DNA of 7,793 nt from Calditrichota bacterium (GTDB lineage Bacteria > Calditrichota > Calditrichia > RBG-13-44-9): contig JAFGSO010000304.1 in the NCBI GenBank assembly GCA_016934605.1, forward strand, positions 1 through 7,793, written 5' to 3'. The translations under genes were made by a program, and so were the position numbers. Below, in pieces: positions 1 through 6,615 of the stretch (position 1 is the stretch's first letter; each line of letters opens with the position of its first letter). The notes under the pieces were generated by a model that ran no database searches, was not told the origin of the DNA, and saw only the letters and a list, made by a program, of their open reading frames with translations.

Positions 1-717
1 GAAAAGCACCTGGTATCTGTTTTCCTGTTCCTTGTTCTATTGCCCATATTTTTTGCTGCCGGAATCTTTATATGGAAAATGATTCCTGAAAAGCGACGCA
101 TGCGTGCACCACTGGGTTGGGAAATTGTATTCATTTTACCCGTTATTGCCGTCACGATTATATTCATTGTTACTATTGCCAATTCATTTGAAACCATATT
201 TTTTGATGGTAATCTCAGGCAATGGTTATATAATATTTTTGGTCTGGTGTACGATCAACGTAACAGCCTGGTAGTTGGGTTCGCTCTTGGTTTTGCCGTT
301 ATTCCCATCATATTTACCATTTCTGAGGATGCGCTCAGCAATGTTCCCGAGTCACTGACATCGGCATCACTGGCGCTTGGCGCATCCCGCTGGCAGACTG
401 TTCGTAAGGTAGTCCTCCCCGCCGCCGCAGGTGGAATATTTGCAGCTATTATGCTGGGATTGGGACGCGCCATTGGTGAAACGATGATTGTTCTGATGGC
501 TACCGGGAATACTCCTATACTTGACTGGAGTCCATTCAACGGTTTTCGGGCAATGAGTGCCTGTATTGCCGTCGAAATTCCTGAAGCACCCGTCGGGGGA
601 ACGCTTTACCGCGTTCTGTTCCTCACCGCGCTGCTACTATTTATTTTTACATTTGTAATCAACAGCGTTTCAGCGATTATCGGAGATCGACTCCGTAAAA
701 AGTATTCGAGATTTTAG
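1..717 (+). CDS. pstC: Phosphate ABC transporter permease PstC, long type (5' end cut by window)
   Basis: One of the two inner-membrane channel subunits of the high-affinity phosphate importer PstSCAB. The frame is open from base 1, so the gene begins upstream and only the last 238 residues are visible; a TTG at 40 is internal, not a start. Visible hydrophobic segments lie at about residues 4-25, 39-63, 92-108, 143-168 and 203-228 of this fragment. Between the third and fourth is the ABC-permease EAA loop at about 120-144 (SLALGASRWQT followed by VVLP), which contacts the ATPase PstB. The stretches YDQRN, GFAVIP, GRAIGETMIVLMATGNTP and AVEIPEAPVG are, as I recall, typical of the long PstC of Pseudomonas-like bacteria, about twice the length of the roughly 320-residue E. 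coli protein. The C terminus is basic (RLRKKY) and presumably cytoplasmic. pstA follows after two bases, so translational coupling is likely. The identity is firm; the full length is unknown. Confidence 0.95.
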   Translation, partial: EKHLVSVFLFLVLLPIFFAAGIFIWKMIPEKRRMRAPLGWEIVFILPVIAVTIIFIVTIANSFETIFFDGNLRQWLYNIFGLVYDQRNSLVVGFALGFAVIPIIFTISEDALSNVPESLTSASLALGASRWQTVRKVVLPAAAGGIFAAIMLGLGRAIGETMIVLMATGNTPILDWSPFNGFRAMSACIAVEIPEAPVGGTLYRVLFLTALLLFIFTFVINSVSAIIGDRLRKKYSRF

Positions 718-719
718 TT

Positions 720-2360
720 ATGGCCGACAGAATCAGTTATTTCAGACAGAAAGGTGATCCTTATATCCTGTTAACCAGTCTCGGATTGGTTATCTCTCTG
801 GGGATGGTAGCTTTTATGATCTGGCTAATTCTCTCCAAGGGTTTAGGATTCTTCTGGCCAAGTGATTTAATTCAGGTAAATCTTAAAAACGGAAATTCCC
901 ACCTGGGTGAGCTGCGAGCCCGTGAGACAGCATATATTGCGGAACAGGAAAAAGAACAGATTCAGTTGAAAATAGGAAACCGGGAAATTTTGGGAAGAGA
1001 TTTTATATGGATTGATCAGGCTAATATTCAGTCTGAATCCTGGCCGGATGATGCCGTAACCTTTGAGCGACTTGAAAATGGAAATTTTTACGGTTTTATC
1101 CAGTCCCTTCATGTGGGAGAGGAAACACTCACAGGAGAATCGGCGACTCTTTTCAGAAAATGCCAGGTATATCAGGATTCAGCCAGAAATCTGCGGGAAA
1201 ATATTCTGGATATGGAGAACGATTTAACAAATCTCATCGAACCATTAACACGTCTCCACAGGGAAATTTCACTTCTGAAAATTGAATGGGGAAATCTGAG
1301 TGATCAGGATAAAAAAGAATTGGAAAAACTGGAAATGAGAGCGGCTGAGCTCCAGGAGCAACTTACACCCCGTTATGAAGAATTATCTGCAGAGCTTCAG
1401 GCGCTTATAACGAGAAACCGCGGTATTTTTGTCTCCGTAAAAGCAGCCACCGGACAAATTCAGGAAATTCAATTATCGAGAGTGGTGCGGTTCTATCGGC
1501 CCAATCGCATGAATATATTGGCAAAATCAGGGACATATATCGCCAAACTGTGGGAATTCCTTACAGCCAAGCCCAGGGAATCCAATACCGAGGGGGGTGT
1601 TTTTCCGGCAATCTTCGGTACTGTGATGATGGTGATGCTCATGTCTATTGCGGTGGTTCCCTTTGGTGTTCTGGCTGCCTTGTATCTCAACGAATATGCC
1701 AGGCAGGGTAAAATTATCCGGCTCATCAGGTTGTCTGTAAATAATCTGGCGGGAGTTCCGTCCATTGTTTTTGGGATATTTGGTCTTGGGTTTTTCATTT
1801 ACATGGTTGGTGGGACTATCGATCAGATCCTTTTCTCAGATACTTTGCCGGAGCCAACATTCGGGACGGGCGGTATTCTGTGGGCTTCTCTTACACTGGC
1901 TCTGCTGACCCTGCCGGTGGTGGTAGTAGCCACAGAAGAGGGAATTCTGGCAGTTCCCAAAGCAAACAAAGAAGGAGCACTGGCTCTGGGTTCAACAAAG
2001 TGGCAGATGATCCGAAAAATTGTTTTACCGAATGCCATGCCGGGAATTTTGACCGGACTGATTCTCGCAATTAGCAGAGGTGCTGGAGAAGTGGCACCAC
2101 TAATGATTACCGGGGTTGTTAAGCTGGCTCCTTCATTACCTCTCGATTCCGCTTTTCCTTTTCTGCACCTGGACCGAAAATTCATGCATCTCGGTTTTCA
2201 TATTTATGATGTTGGATTCCAGTCGCCCAATGTCGAAGCAGCCAAGCCGATGGTTTACGCCACTGCCTTATTGCTCATATTGATTGTGCTGGCATTGAAT
2301 CTGCTGGCAATTTATCTGAGAAACCGGTTGAGAAAAAAATATAAATCTTCCGTATTTTAA
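720..2360 (+). CDS. pstA: Phosphate ABC transporter permease PstA, long type with extracytoplasmic coiled-coil insert
   Basis: Second channel subunit of the Pst phosphate importer, in the inner membrane. At 546 residues it is nearly twice the usual length of about 280-300. Residues 1-13 are polar, 15-46 hold the first membrane helix, and about 50-285 form a large hydrophilic region. Within that region, roughly 150-232 is rich in Glu, Leu and Lys and looks like a coiled-coil hairpin. The canonical permease core fills about 293-537, with helices near 295-323, 340-364, 386-404, 441-466 and 511-533. The PstA hallmark NNLAGVPSIVFGIFGL is at 341-356 and the EAA loop is at 417-443 (EGALALGSTKWQ, then IVLPNAMPG), which docks onto PstB. 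The insert should lie on the periplasmic side, given the helix before it. The ATG is 2 bases past the pstC stop, with no clear Shine-Dalgarno site, consistent with coupling. Family known; the role of the insert is not. Confidence 0.95.
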   Translation: MADRISYFRQKGDPYILLTSLGLVISLGMVAFMIWLILSKGLGFFWPSDLIQVNLKNGNSHLGELRARETAYIAEQEKEQIQLKIGNREILGRDFIWIDQANIQSESWPDDAVTFERLENGNFYGFIQSLHVGEETLTGESATLFRKCQVYQDSARNLRENILDMENDLTNLIEPLTRLHREISLLKIEWGNLSDQDKKELEKLEMRAAELQEQLTPRYEELSAELQALITRNRGIFVSVKAATGQIQEIQLSRVVRFYRPNRMNILAKSGTYIAKLWEFLTAKPRESNTEGGVFPAIFGTVMMVMLMSIAVVPFGVLAALYLNEYARQGKIIRLIRLSVNNLAGVPSIVFGIFGLGFFIYMVGGTIDQILFSDTLPEPTFGTGGILWASLTLALLTLPVVVVATEEGILAVPKANKEGALALGSTKWQMIRKIVLPNAMPGILTGLILAISRGAGEVAPLMITGVVKLAPSLPLDSAFPFLHLDRKFMHLGFHIYDVGFQSPNVEAAKPMVYATALLLILIVLALNLLAIYLRNRLRKKYKSSVF

Positions 2361-2378
2361 TTGGTTTAAAAGAGCAGA

Positions 2379-2421
2379 GTGATATTAAATTAAAAATGGA
2401 TGAATTTTGAAAATATCTCAC
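2379..2421 (+). other. Possible AT-rich stem-loop in the pstA-pstB gap
   Basis: The 85-base gap between pstA and pstB contains GATATT (2381-2386) matching AATATC (2412-2417). Inside it, AAATT (2387-2391) can pair with AATTT (2403-2407), closing an 11-base loop; four bases (2408-2411) bulge out on the 3' side. An alternative register pairs GTGA (2379-2382) with TCAC (2418-2421). No T-run follows, so it does not look like a terminator. It could influence mRNA processing or the PstB to PstA ratio, but the sequence is AT-rich and chance pairing is quite possible. Confidence 0.25.
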
Positions 2422-2445
2422 ATGGCAATAGACTAAAGGTTAGAT

Positions 2446-3261
2446 ATGATTGTTAATGTACAGGATGCGCTGGCAAGTAAGGATATCCGGGAATTAACAG
2501 AAGAAAAGATTATTATTGAAACAAAAAATCTGAATTTTTACTATGTTCCGGATGTACCAGCCCTGAAAGATATAAATATCCGGATTCCACAAAAAAAAGT
2601 AACTGCTTTTATCGGACCGTCAGGATGTGGGAAATCGACATTACTCAGATGTTTTAATAGAATGAACGATCTGGTTCCCGGCTCTTTTGTGGAAGGGGAA
2701 GTCATTATTGAGGGACAAAATATTTATCAGGACGGTTTAAGACTCGAAAAACTCCGAAATAAAGTTGGAATGGTATTTCAGAAATCGAATCCCTTTCCGA
2801 TGAGCATCTGGGAGAATGTAGCATTTGGTCCCAGGGTGAATGGGATTTCCAATAAAAGCACCCTTGAGGAAATGGTGGAGTCTGCCCTGAATCAGGCGGA
2901 TTTGTGGCGGGAAGTGAAAGACAGGCTGGAAGAATCGGCGCTCGATTTATCAGGAGGTCAGCAACAGCGATTATGCATTGCACGGGCGCTGGCGAATAAA
3001 CCCGATATTATCCTCATGGATGAACCGGCATCGGCACTGGATCCAATTTCAACCGGAAAAATTGAAGAAACCATCGAAGAATTGAAAAATAATTACTCCA
3101 TCGTGATAGTCACTCATAACATGCAGCAGGCTGCACGGGTCTCAGATTATACAGCTTTTATGATGATCGGAGAAATGGTGGAGTTTAATGATACGAAACG
3201 GTTATTTACTAATCCCGAACAGAAGCTGACGGAAGAGTATATCACAGGAAGATTTGGATAA
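2446..3261 (+). CDS. pstB: Phosphate ABC transporter ATP-binding protein PstB
   Basis: Cytoplasmic ATPase that dimerises under PstC/PstA and drives phosphate import. The 271 residues match the usual length of about 250-290. ABC motifs occur in order: Walker A GPSGCGKST at 57-65, followed by LLRCFNRMNDL, the characteristic PstB sequence; Q-loop FQKSNPFPMS at 111-120; signature LSGGQQQR at 168-175; Walker B ILMDEP at 189-194 with catalytic Glu193; D-loop SALDP at 196-200; switch His224 in VTHNMQQA. All catalytic residues are present. The ATG is preceded by AAAGGT at 2435-2440, a moderate Shine-Dalgarno site at 5-base spacing. In-frame stops upstream exclude a longer form. The N-terminal 25 residues before the ABC fold are somewhat long but unremarkable. 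It sits 85 bases after pstA and 22 bases before phoU, consistent with one operon. Confidence 0.98.
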   Translation: MIVNVQDALASKDIRELTEEKIIIETKNLNFYYVPDVPALKDINIRIPQKKVTAFIGPSGCGKSTLLRCFNRMNDLVPGSFVEGEVIIEGQNIYQDGLRLEKLRNKVGMVFQKSNPFPMSIWENVAFGPRVNGISNKSTLEEMVESALNQADLWREVKDRLEESALDLSGGQQQRLCIARALANKPDIILMDEPASALDPISTGKIEETIEELKNNYSIVIVTHNMQQAARVSDYTAFMMIGEMVEFNDTKRLFTNPEQKLTEEYITGRFG

Positions 3262-3283
3262 AAAGCGATAACCCGGGGAATTT

Positions 3284-3940
3284 ATGAAAGAAAAAATGCA
3301 TCAACTGATTGAAAACATAAAAAAAGAACTTATTTTTCTGGCGAATGAGGTGGAGGATGCCTTCTTTAAGGCCCTGAAAGCTATCGAAAACCAGGACAGA
3401 AAACTGGCTGAGGAAGTTCTGGCACTAAATGAAAGAATTGACGTCCAGGAAGTTAAAATTGAGGATCAAATACTTTCTTTGCTGGTTTTACAGCAACCGG
3501 TCGCAGTAGATCTTAGATTCATAGTCGGTGCTCTGAAAATGAATACCGATCTGGAAAGAATTGGAGATCATGCTGTAAATATAGCCCAGTCTGCTCTTCG
3601 ATTACTCGGAGAACCATACCTTAAACCCCTTGAAGATATTCCCGCCATGGGAAAGATAGCCAGAAATATGCTGCATGATTCGGTACATGCTTTTATAAAT
3701 CAGAATACCGATCTGGCCCGGGATGTATGCGGCAGGGATGATGAGGTGGACGATCTGTATTTAAAGGTGCTGAAAGACATTACCGCAATCCTTAAAACTA
3801 AACCTGAAAAAATAGAACAGGGTATTGAGCTGATCGGTATCGCCCGGGATCTGGAACGTGTGGCCGATCTGGCGACTAACCTGGGTGAAGAAGTCGTCTT
3901 TATGCGTGAGGCCAGAATTATCCGACATGGTCTGGGCTAA
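3284..3940 (+). CDS. phoU: Phosphate signalling regulator PhoU
   Basis: PhoU is a cytoplasmic helical protein that, in studied bacteria, connects the Pst transporter with the PhoR kinase and keeps the Pho response off when phosphate is plentiful. The 218 residues fit the family (about 215-240). Two tandem PhoU three-helix repeats are visible. The first carries the metal-binding type motif LERIGDHAVNIA at 90-101, with Glu91 and Asp95. The second carries LERVADLATNLGEEVVFM at 190-207, with Glu191 and Asp195. The second repeat has Leu where the first has His after the Asp, a position that varies in the family. The segment VLQQPVAVDLRFIVGALKM (68-86) is also typical. GGGGAA at 3275-3280 is a Shine-Dalgarno site 3 bases before the chosen ATG; a second in-frame ATG at 3296 is possible but less well placed. 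It lies between pstB (22-base gap) and phoB (16-base gap). Confidence 0.96.
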   Translation: MKEKMHQLIENIKKELIFLANEVEDAFFKALKAIENQDRKLAEEVLALNERIDVQEVKIEDQILSLLVLQQPVAVDLRFIVGALKMNTDLERIGDHAVNIAQSALRLLGEPYLKPLEDIPAMGKIARNMLHDSVHAFINQNTDLARDVCGRDDEVDDLYLKVLKDITAILKTKPEKIEQGIELIGIARDLERVADLATNLGEEVVFMREARIIRHGLG

Positions 3941-3944
3941 AAAC

Positions 3945-3950
3945 GAGAGA
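3945..3950 (+). promoter_or_regulatory. Shine-Dalgarno site supporting the TTG start of phoB
   Basis: GAGAGA lies 6 bases before the TTG at 3957, in the short gap after the phoU stop. No ATG or GTG occurs between the phoU stop and the conserved beta-1 strand of the receiver domain, so this site helps fix the non-ATG start. Confidence 0.55.
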
Positions 3951-3956
3951 TAAAAA

Positions 3957-4631
3957 TTGAAAGCAACCATTTTTGTTGTTGAAGATGACCCGGATATTCT
4001 GGAGATTCTCCAGTTTAATCTGGATAAAGAAGGTTTTCGGGTAAAACTGGAAAAAAACGGTGAAAAGGCTTTTGAGGCAATTTCCGCTCATCCGCCCGAT
4101 CTGATTGTGCTGGACCTGAATCTGCCGGAATTGTCAGGAATTGAGATCTGCAAATATTTGCGGGAAAATCCCAGAACCAAAGAAATACCTATCATAATGT
4201 TAACTGCACGTTCGCAGGAAATAGATAAAATTATCGGTTTTGAGATTGGGGCCGATGATTATGTTACAAAACCATTCAGTATGCGTGAACTGATTGCACG
4301 GATTCATGCACTGTTACGTCGTTCCCGGCCAACTCTTTCCAATGTGGTCACTATCGAAAATCTCACCATATATCTAAATATGCATAAGGTATCGTGCGGG
4401 GACAGGGAATTGACCCTGACACCTACCGAATATAAACTTTTAGAAGCACTGGTACACGGAAAAGGTAGGGTACTTAGCCGCTCCGATCTTCTGGAGATTG
4501 TCTGGGGTATGGACTATTACGGAGAAACACGTACTGTGGATGTGCATATCAAGAGACTCCGGGATAAACTGGGAACCTGTGCCGAGGTCATTGAAACGGT
4601 GAAAGGAACCGGTTACCGCTTAAAAATATGA
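3957..4631 (+). CDS. phoB: PhoB-type DNA-binding response regulator (OmpR/PhoB family), TTG start
   Basis: Transcription factor that, when phosphorylated by PhoR, would bind Pho boxes and activate phosphate-starvation genes. Receiver domain residues 1-122: acidic pocket Glu9-Asp10-Asp11, phospho-acceptor Asp53 in VLDLNLP, Thr83 in MLTAR, Lys105 in DYVTKPF. These positions coincide with those I know for E. coli PhoB (E9, D10, D53, T83, K105). The winged-helix effector domain covers about 128-224, with LTLTPTEYKLLEAL (152-165), the recognition-helix region TRTVDVHIKRLRDKLG (191-206) and the wing GTGYRLKI at the C terminus. The 224-residue length is normal. The start is TTG; choosing the next Met would delete the receiver core. 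Calling it PhoB rather than another OmpR-family member rests on its place after phoU and before a PhoR-like kinase. Confidence 0.93.
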   Translation: MKATIFVVEDDPDILEILQFNLDKEGFRVKLEKNGEKAFEAISAHPPDLIVLDLNLPELSGIEICKYLRENPRTKEIPIIMLTARSQEIDKIIGFEIGADDYVTKPFSMRELIARIHALLRRSRPTLSNVVTIENLTIYLNMHKVSCGDRELTLTPTEYKLLEALVHGKGRVLSRSDLLEIVWGMDYYGETRTVDVHIKRLRDKLGTCAEVIETVKGTGYRLKI

Positions 4632-4661
4632 AACGAAAAAACCATGAAGGGTTATCAATCT

Positions 4662-4699
4662 GGAATGGCTTTAATCTTTAACCATTGGAACCCCATTCC
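4662..4699 (+). repeat. Perfect 7-base inverted repeat in the phoB-phoR gap
   Basis: GGAATGG (4662-4668) and its exact complement CCATTCC (4693-4699) are separated by 24 bases; a flanking T-G wobble could extend the stem by one pair. It lies in the 124-base gap between the regulator and the kinase, the largest gap here. No T-run follows the second arm. It might be a weak RNA hairpin that lowers kinase expression or a binding site for a dimeric regulator, but it may also be chance. I found no clear Pho box or sigma-70 promoter in the gap. Confidence 0.3.
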
Positions 4700-4755
4700 G
4701 TGGCATTTTTACCCTGAAAGTATTGGTGCATAATGAACAAACGTGATATTAAAAT

Positions 4756-6531
4756 ATGAAAAAATTTTCACGGAAAACTTTTATTTTTGCGATCATCAGC
4801 GTCATAATTGCCCTTCTGGTAATGGACCTTTATATATGGACCCATACACGTGACTTCATACTCTCCAATCTGCGCCAGGATCTCAGTCGGAAAGTATCAC
4901 TGGCCAGGCAGTTAATTGATGTTTCAGCAGTGGAAAGGGAAGATCGTCAAAATCTCAAGGAGTTTGCCGATGAGATTAAAAAATTAACAGAGTACCGTAC
5001 AACTATCATTAACAAACAGGGCGAAGTCCTGGCGGACTCTGAAGTTCCCATTGAGGAGCTGAATCTGGTGGAAAATCACCTGTTAAGATCGGAAGTGCAA
5101 CAGGCTCTTCGTACCGGTTCGGGACTGGATGTCCGAACCAGTGCCACAATTGACCGGAAACTGATTTACTATTGTGAACCTTTACGAATCAATGGCAGAA
5201 TAGTCGGATTCATTCGGTTTGCCGTGTTTTCACAGGAATATCGTGAAAGAACCGCCTATCTCAGGTCAATAATCATTCAGGTGAATCTGATTCTGTTCAT
5301 CTTTGCACTTATAGCTGTTTTTATATATTGGAAATGGTTTAAAAGGCAATTAATGAGAATACAGACACCGGTTATGTCTCAAAGGGATCACGATGCCTTC
5401 ATATCCATACCGGAACATAAATATGAAGAATTTGACCTCTTGCGCGGTGAATTGAATGCACTCGGGGAGAAACTGGAGCATCAGAAAGACCAATTGCGAA
5501 TGCAACGGGACCAGATGTCTAATATCCTTCATTCCCTGAGTGAAGGCGTTGCTGCTTTTGGCCCTGAAGGTTATCTGTTGTTTTATAATAAAAATTTTAT
5601 CCGCATTCTCCAGCTACAGCAGGATTTAGCGGAAAATAGCCCTTATTATGACTGGATCCACTTTCCTCCGCTTATTCAGGATATAGAAAAATACCTCAGG
5701 GATGGACAGGAGGTCAAAAAACGTACAAAGTATTATAAAGAGACCGTTATTGAATATCAGATTTTACCGCTACACTTCTGGGAAGATAATACATCCGGTT
5801 TTATCCTTACAGTTCAGGACGCCACACATCTGCAGCAGCTGGAGACCATCCGGCAGGATTTTGTGGCAAATGTGAGTCATGAATTCAAGACTCCACTTAC
5901 TTCAATTCGCGGGTATGCCGAAACTCTGCTGGCGGGAATGGATGATAATCCGGAAATCAGAGAGAAATTTTTAAAGAAGATTATGAACCGAACAAAACAT
6001 CTGGAAAACCTGGTAGTCGATCTGCTTCAGTTATCCCGTATAGAGAGAAAAGAAACCGCTGAGCTGAAAAAGCTGGAACTGAAACCGGTTTTATTGGATA
6101 TTATGGAAGAATTCAAGCCGATTGTTCAGACGAGTAATCTCACCTTGAAAGTAGATATTGACGAAAAACTGACAGATGTATATATCTATGCCAATAAAAA
6201 TCTGCTGCATACTGTGATATCCAACCTGATGACCAATGCCATCCAGTATAACGGGGAGAATGGTGAAATCCGATTCAGGGCCAGGAAAACGAATAAAACC
6301 ATTCGCCTGGAAGTTGAAGATACCGGAATCGGCATTCCCGAGAATCAGCTGAACAGGATTTTCGAACGATTCTACAGGATTGAAAACGCCAGAACCGCAT
6401 ATCCCGAAGGCTCTGGACTGGGGCTTTCAATAATCAGACATGCTGTGAGCCTTCTAAATGGACAGATCGGCGTGGATAGTAAACTGGGGGAGGGGAGTAC
6501 ATTCTGGGTGGAGATTCCTACGGTCAGTTGA
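4756..6531 (+). CDS. phoR: PhoR-type membrane sensor histidine kinase
   Basis: Inner-membrane kinase expected to phosphorylate the adjacent PhoB. 591 residues. TM1 is at about 8-28. The extracytoplasmic domain at about 30-170 contains NKQGEVLADSE (86-96) and ENHLLRSEVQQAL (106-118), like the PAS/Cache-fold sensor of Bacillus-type PhoR. TM2 is at about 171-193. A degenerate HAMP-like linker (about 198-240) runs into a coiled coil, then a PAS domain (about 250-360). HisKA: SHEFKTP at 374-380, phospho-accepting His375. HATPase_c: N-box NLMTNAIQYN at 490-499, G1 DTGIGI at 522-527, F-box FERFYR at 536-541, G2 GSGLGL at 552-557. All catalytic motifs are intact. E. coli PhoR lacks the large sensor domain. 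An in-frame stop at 4750 makes this ATG the earliest start; no Shine-Dalgarno site precedes it, so translation may be weak. Its signal is not evident from sequence; partner assignment is by position. Confidence 0.93.
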   Translation: MKKFSRKTFIFAIISVIIALLVMDLYIWTHTRDFILSNLRQDLSRKVSLARQLIDVSAVEREDRQNLKEFADEIKKLTEYRTTIINKQGEVLADSEVPIEELNLVENHLLRSEVQQALRTGSGLDVRTSATIDRKLIYYCEPLRINGRIVGFIRFAVFSQEYRERTAYLRSIIIQVNLILFIFALIAVFIYWKWFKRQLMRIQTPVMSQRDHDAFISIPEHKYEEFDLLRGELNALGEKLEHQKDQLRMQRDQMSNILHSLSEGVAAFGPEGYLLFYNKNFIRILQLQQDLAENSPYYDWIHFPPLIQDIEKYLRDGQEVKKRTKYYKETVIEYQILPLHFWEDNTSGFILTVQDATHLQQLETIRQDFVANVSHEFKTPLTSIRGYAETLLAGMDDNPEIREKFLKKIMNRTKHLENLVVDLLQLSRIERKETAELKKLELKPVLLDIMEEFKPIVQTSNLTLKVDIDEKLTDVYIYANKNLLHTVISNLMTNAIQYNGENGEIRFRARKTNKTIRLEVEDTGIGIPENQLNRIFERFYRIENARTAYPEGSGLGLSIIRHAVSLLNGQIGVDSKLGEGSTFWVEIPTVS

Positions 6532-6534
6532 TGG

Positions 6535-6587
6535 TATAGTTGGGTGATTTAAAAAACTGTTTTAATAGCAAACCTTTCACCACTATA
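6535..6587 (+). terminator. Imperfect hairpin with T-rich tail after phoR (possible weak terminator)
   Basis: TATAGT plus GGTGA (6535-6540 and 6543-6547, two bases bulged between) pairs with TCACC plus ACTATA (6577-6587), giving 11 pairs. Inside the 29-base loop is a second small inverted repeat, TTAAAA (6549-6554) with TTTTAA (6560-6565). A short T-rich stretch (6588-6591) follows. The position, just after the phoR stop and before an independently initiated gene, suits termination of the pst-pho transcript. However, the stem is AT-rich, the loop is large and the T-run is only four bases, so this is tentative. TATATT at 6584-6589 could instead be a -10 element for cobO, though I see no matching -35. 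Confidence 0.3.
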
Positions 6588-6604
6588 TTTTATCCCCAAA
6601 AATT

Positions 6605-6610
6605 GAGGAG
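6605..6610 (+). promoter_or_regulatory. Strong Shine-Dalgarno site of cobO
   Basis: GAGGAG, 5 bases before the ATG at 6616, is the best ribosome binding site in the window. It decides the cobO start and suggests independent, efficient translation of this gene. Confidence 0.8.
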
Positions 6611-6615
6611 AAGAA

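Noticed and set aside
40..42. TTG as the start of pstC
   Set aside because: The frame is open to base 1 and hydrophobic permease sequence continues upstream; long PstC proteins have several hundred more residues.
1823..2185. Antisense open frame of 120 codons inside pstA (and similar antisense frames at 255-539, 1493-1798 and 2705-2983)
   Set aside because: They lie wholly inside strongly recognised + strand genes, show no family motif and have low-complexity shadow-like composition.
4723..4750. Promoter for phoR (TTGGTG and GATATT, 16-base spacer)
   Set aside because: The -10 would sit 5 bases from the start codon, leaving no leader, and both boxes are poor matches.
4632..4755. Pho box (repeated CTGTCAT-like or TTAACA-like elements)
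   Set aside because: No paired direct repeats at 11-base spacing were found here or in the other gaps.
6532..6615. Cobalamin riboswitch upstream of cobO
   Set aside because: The gap is only 84 bases, less than half of what the riboswitch needs, and no B12-box-like conserved sequence is visible.
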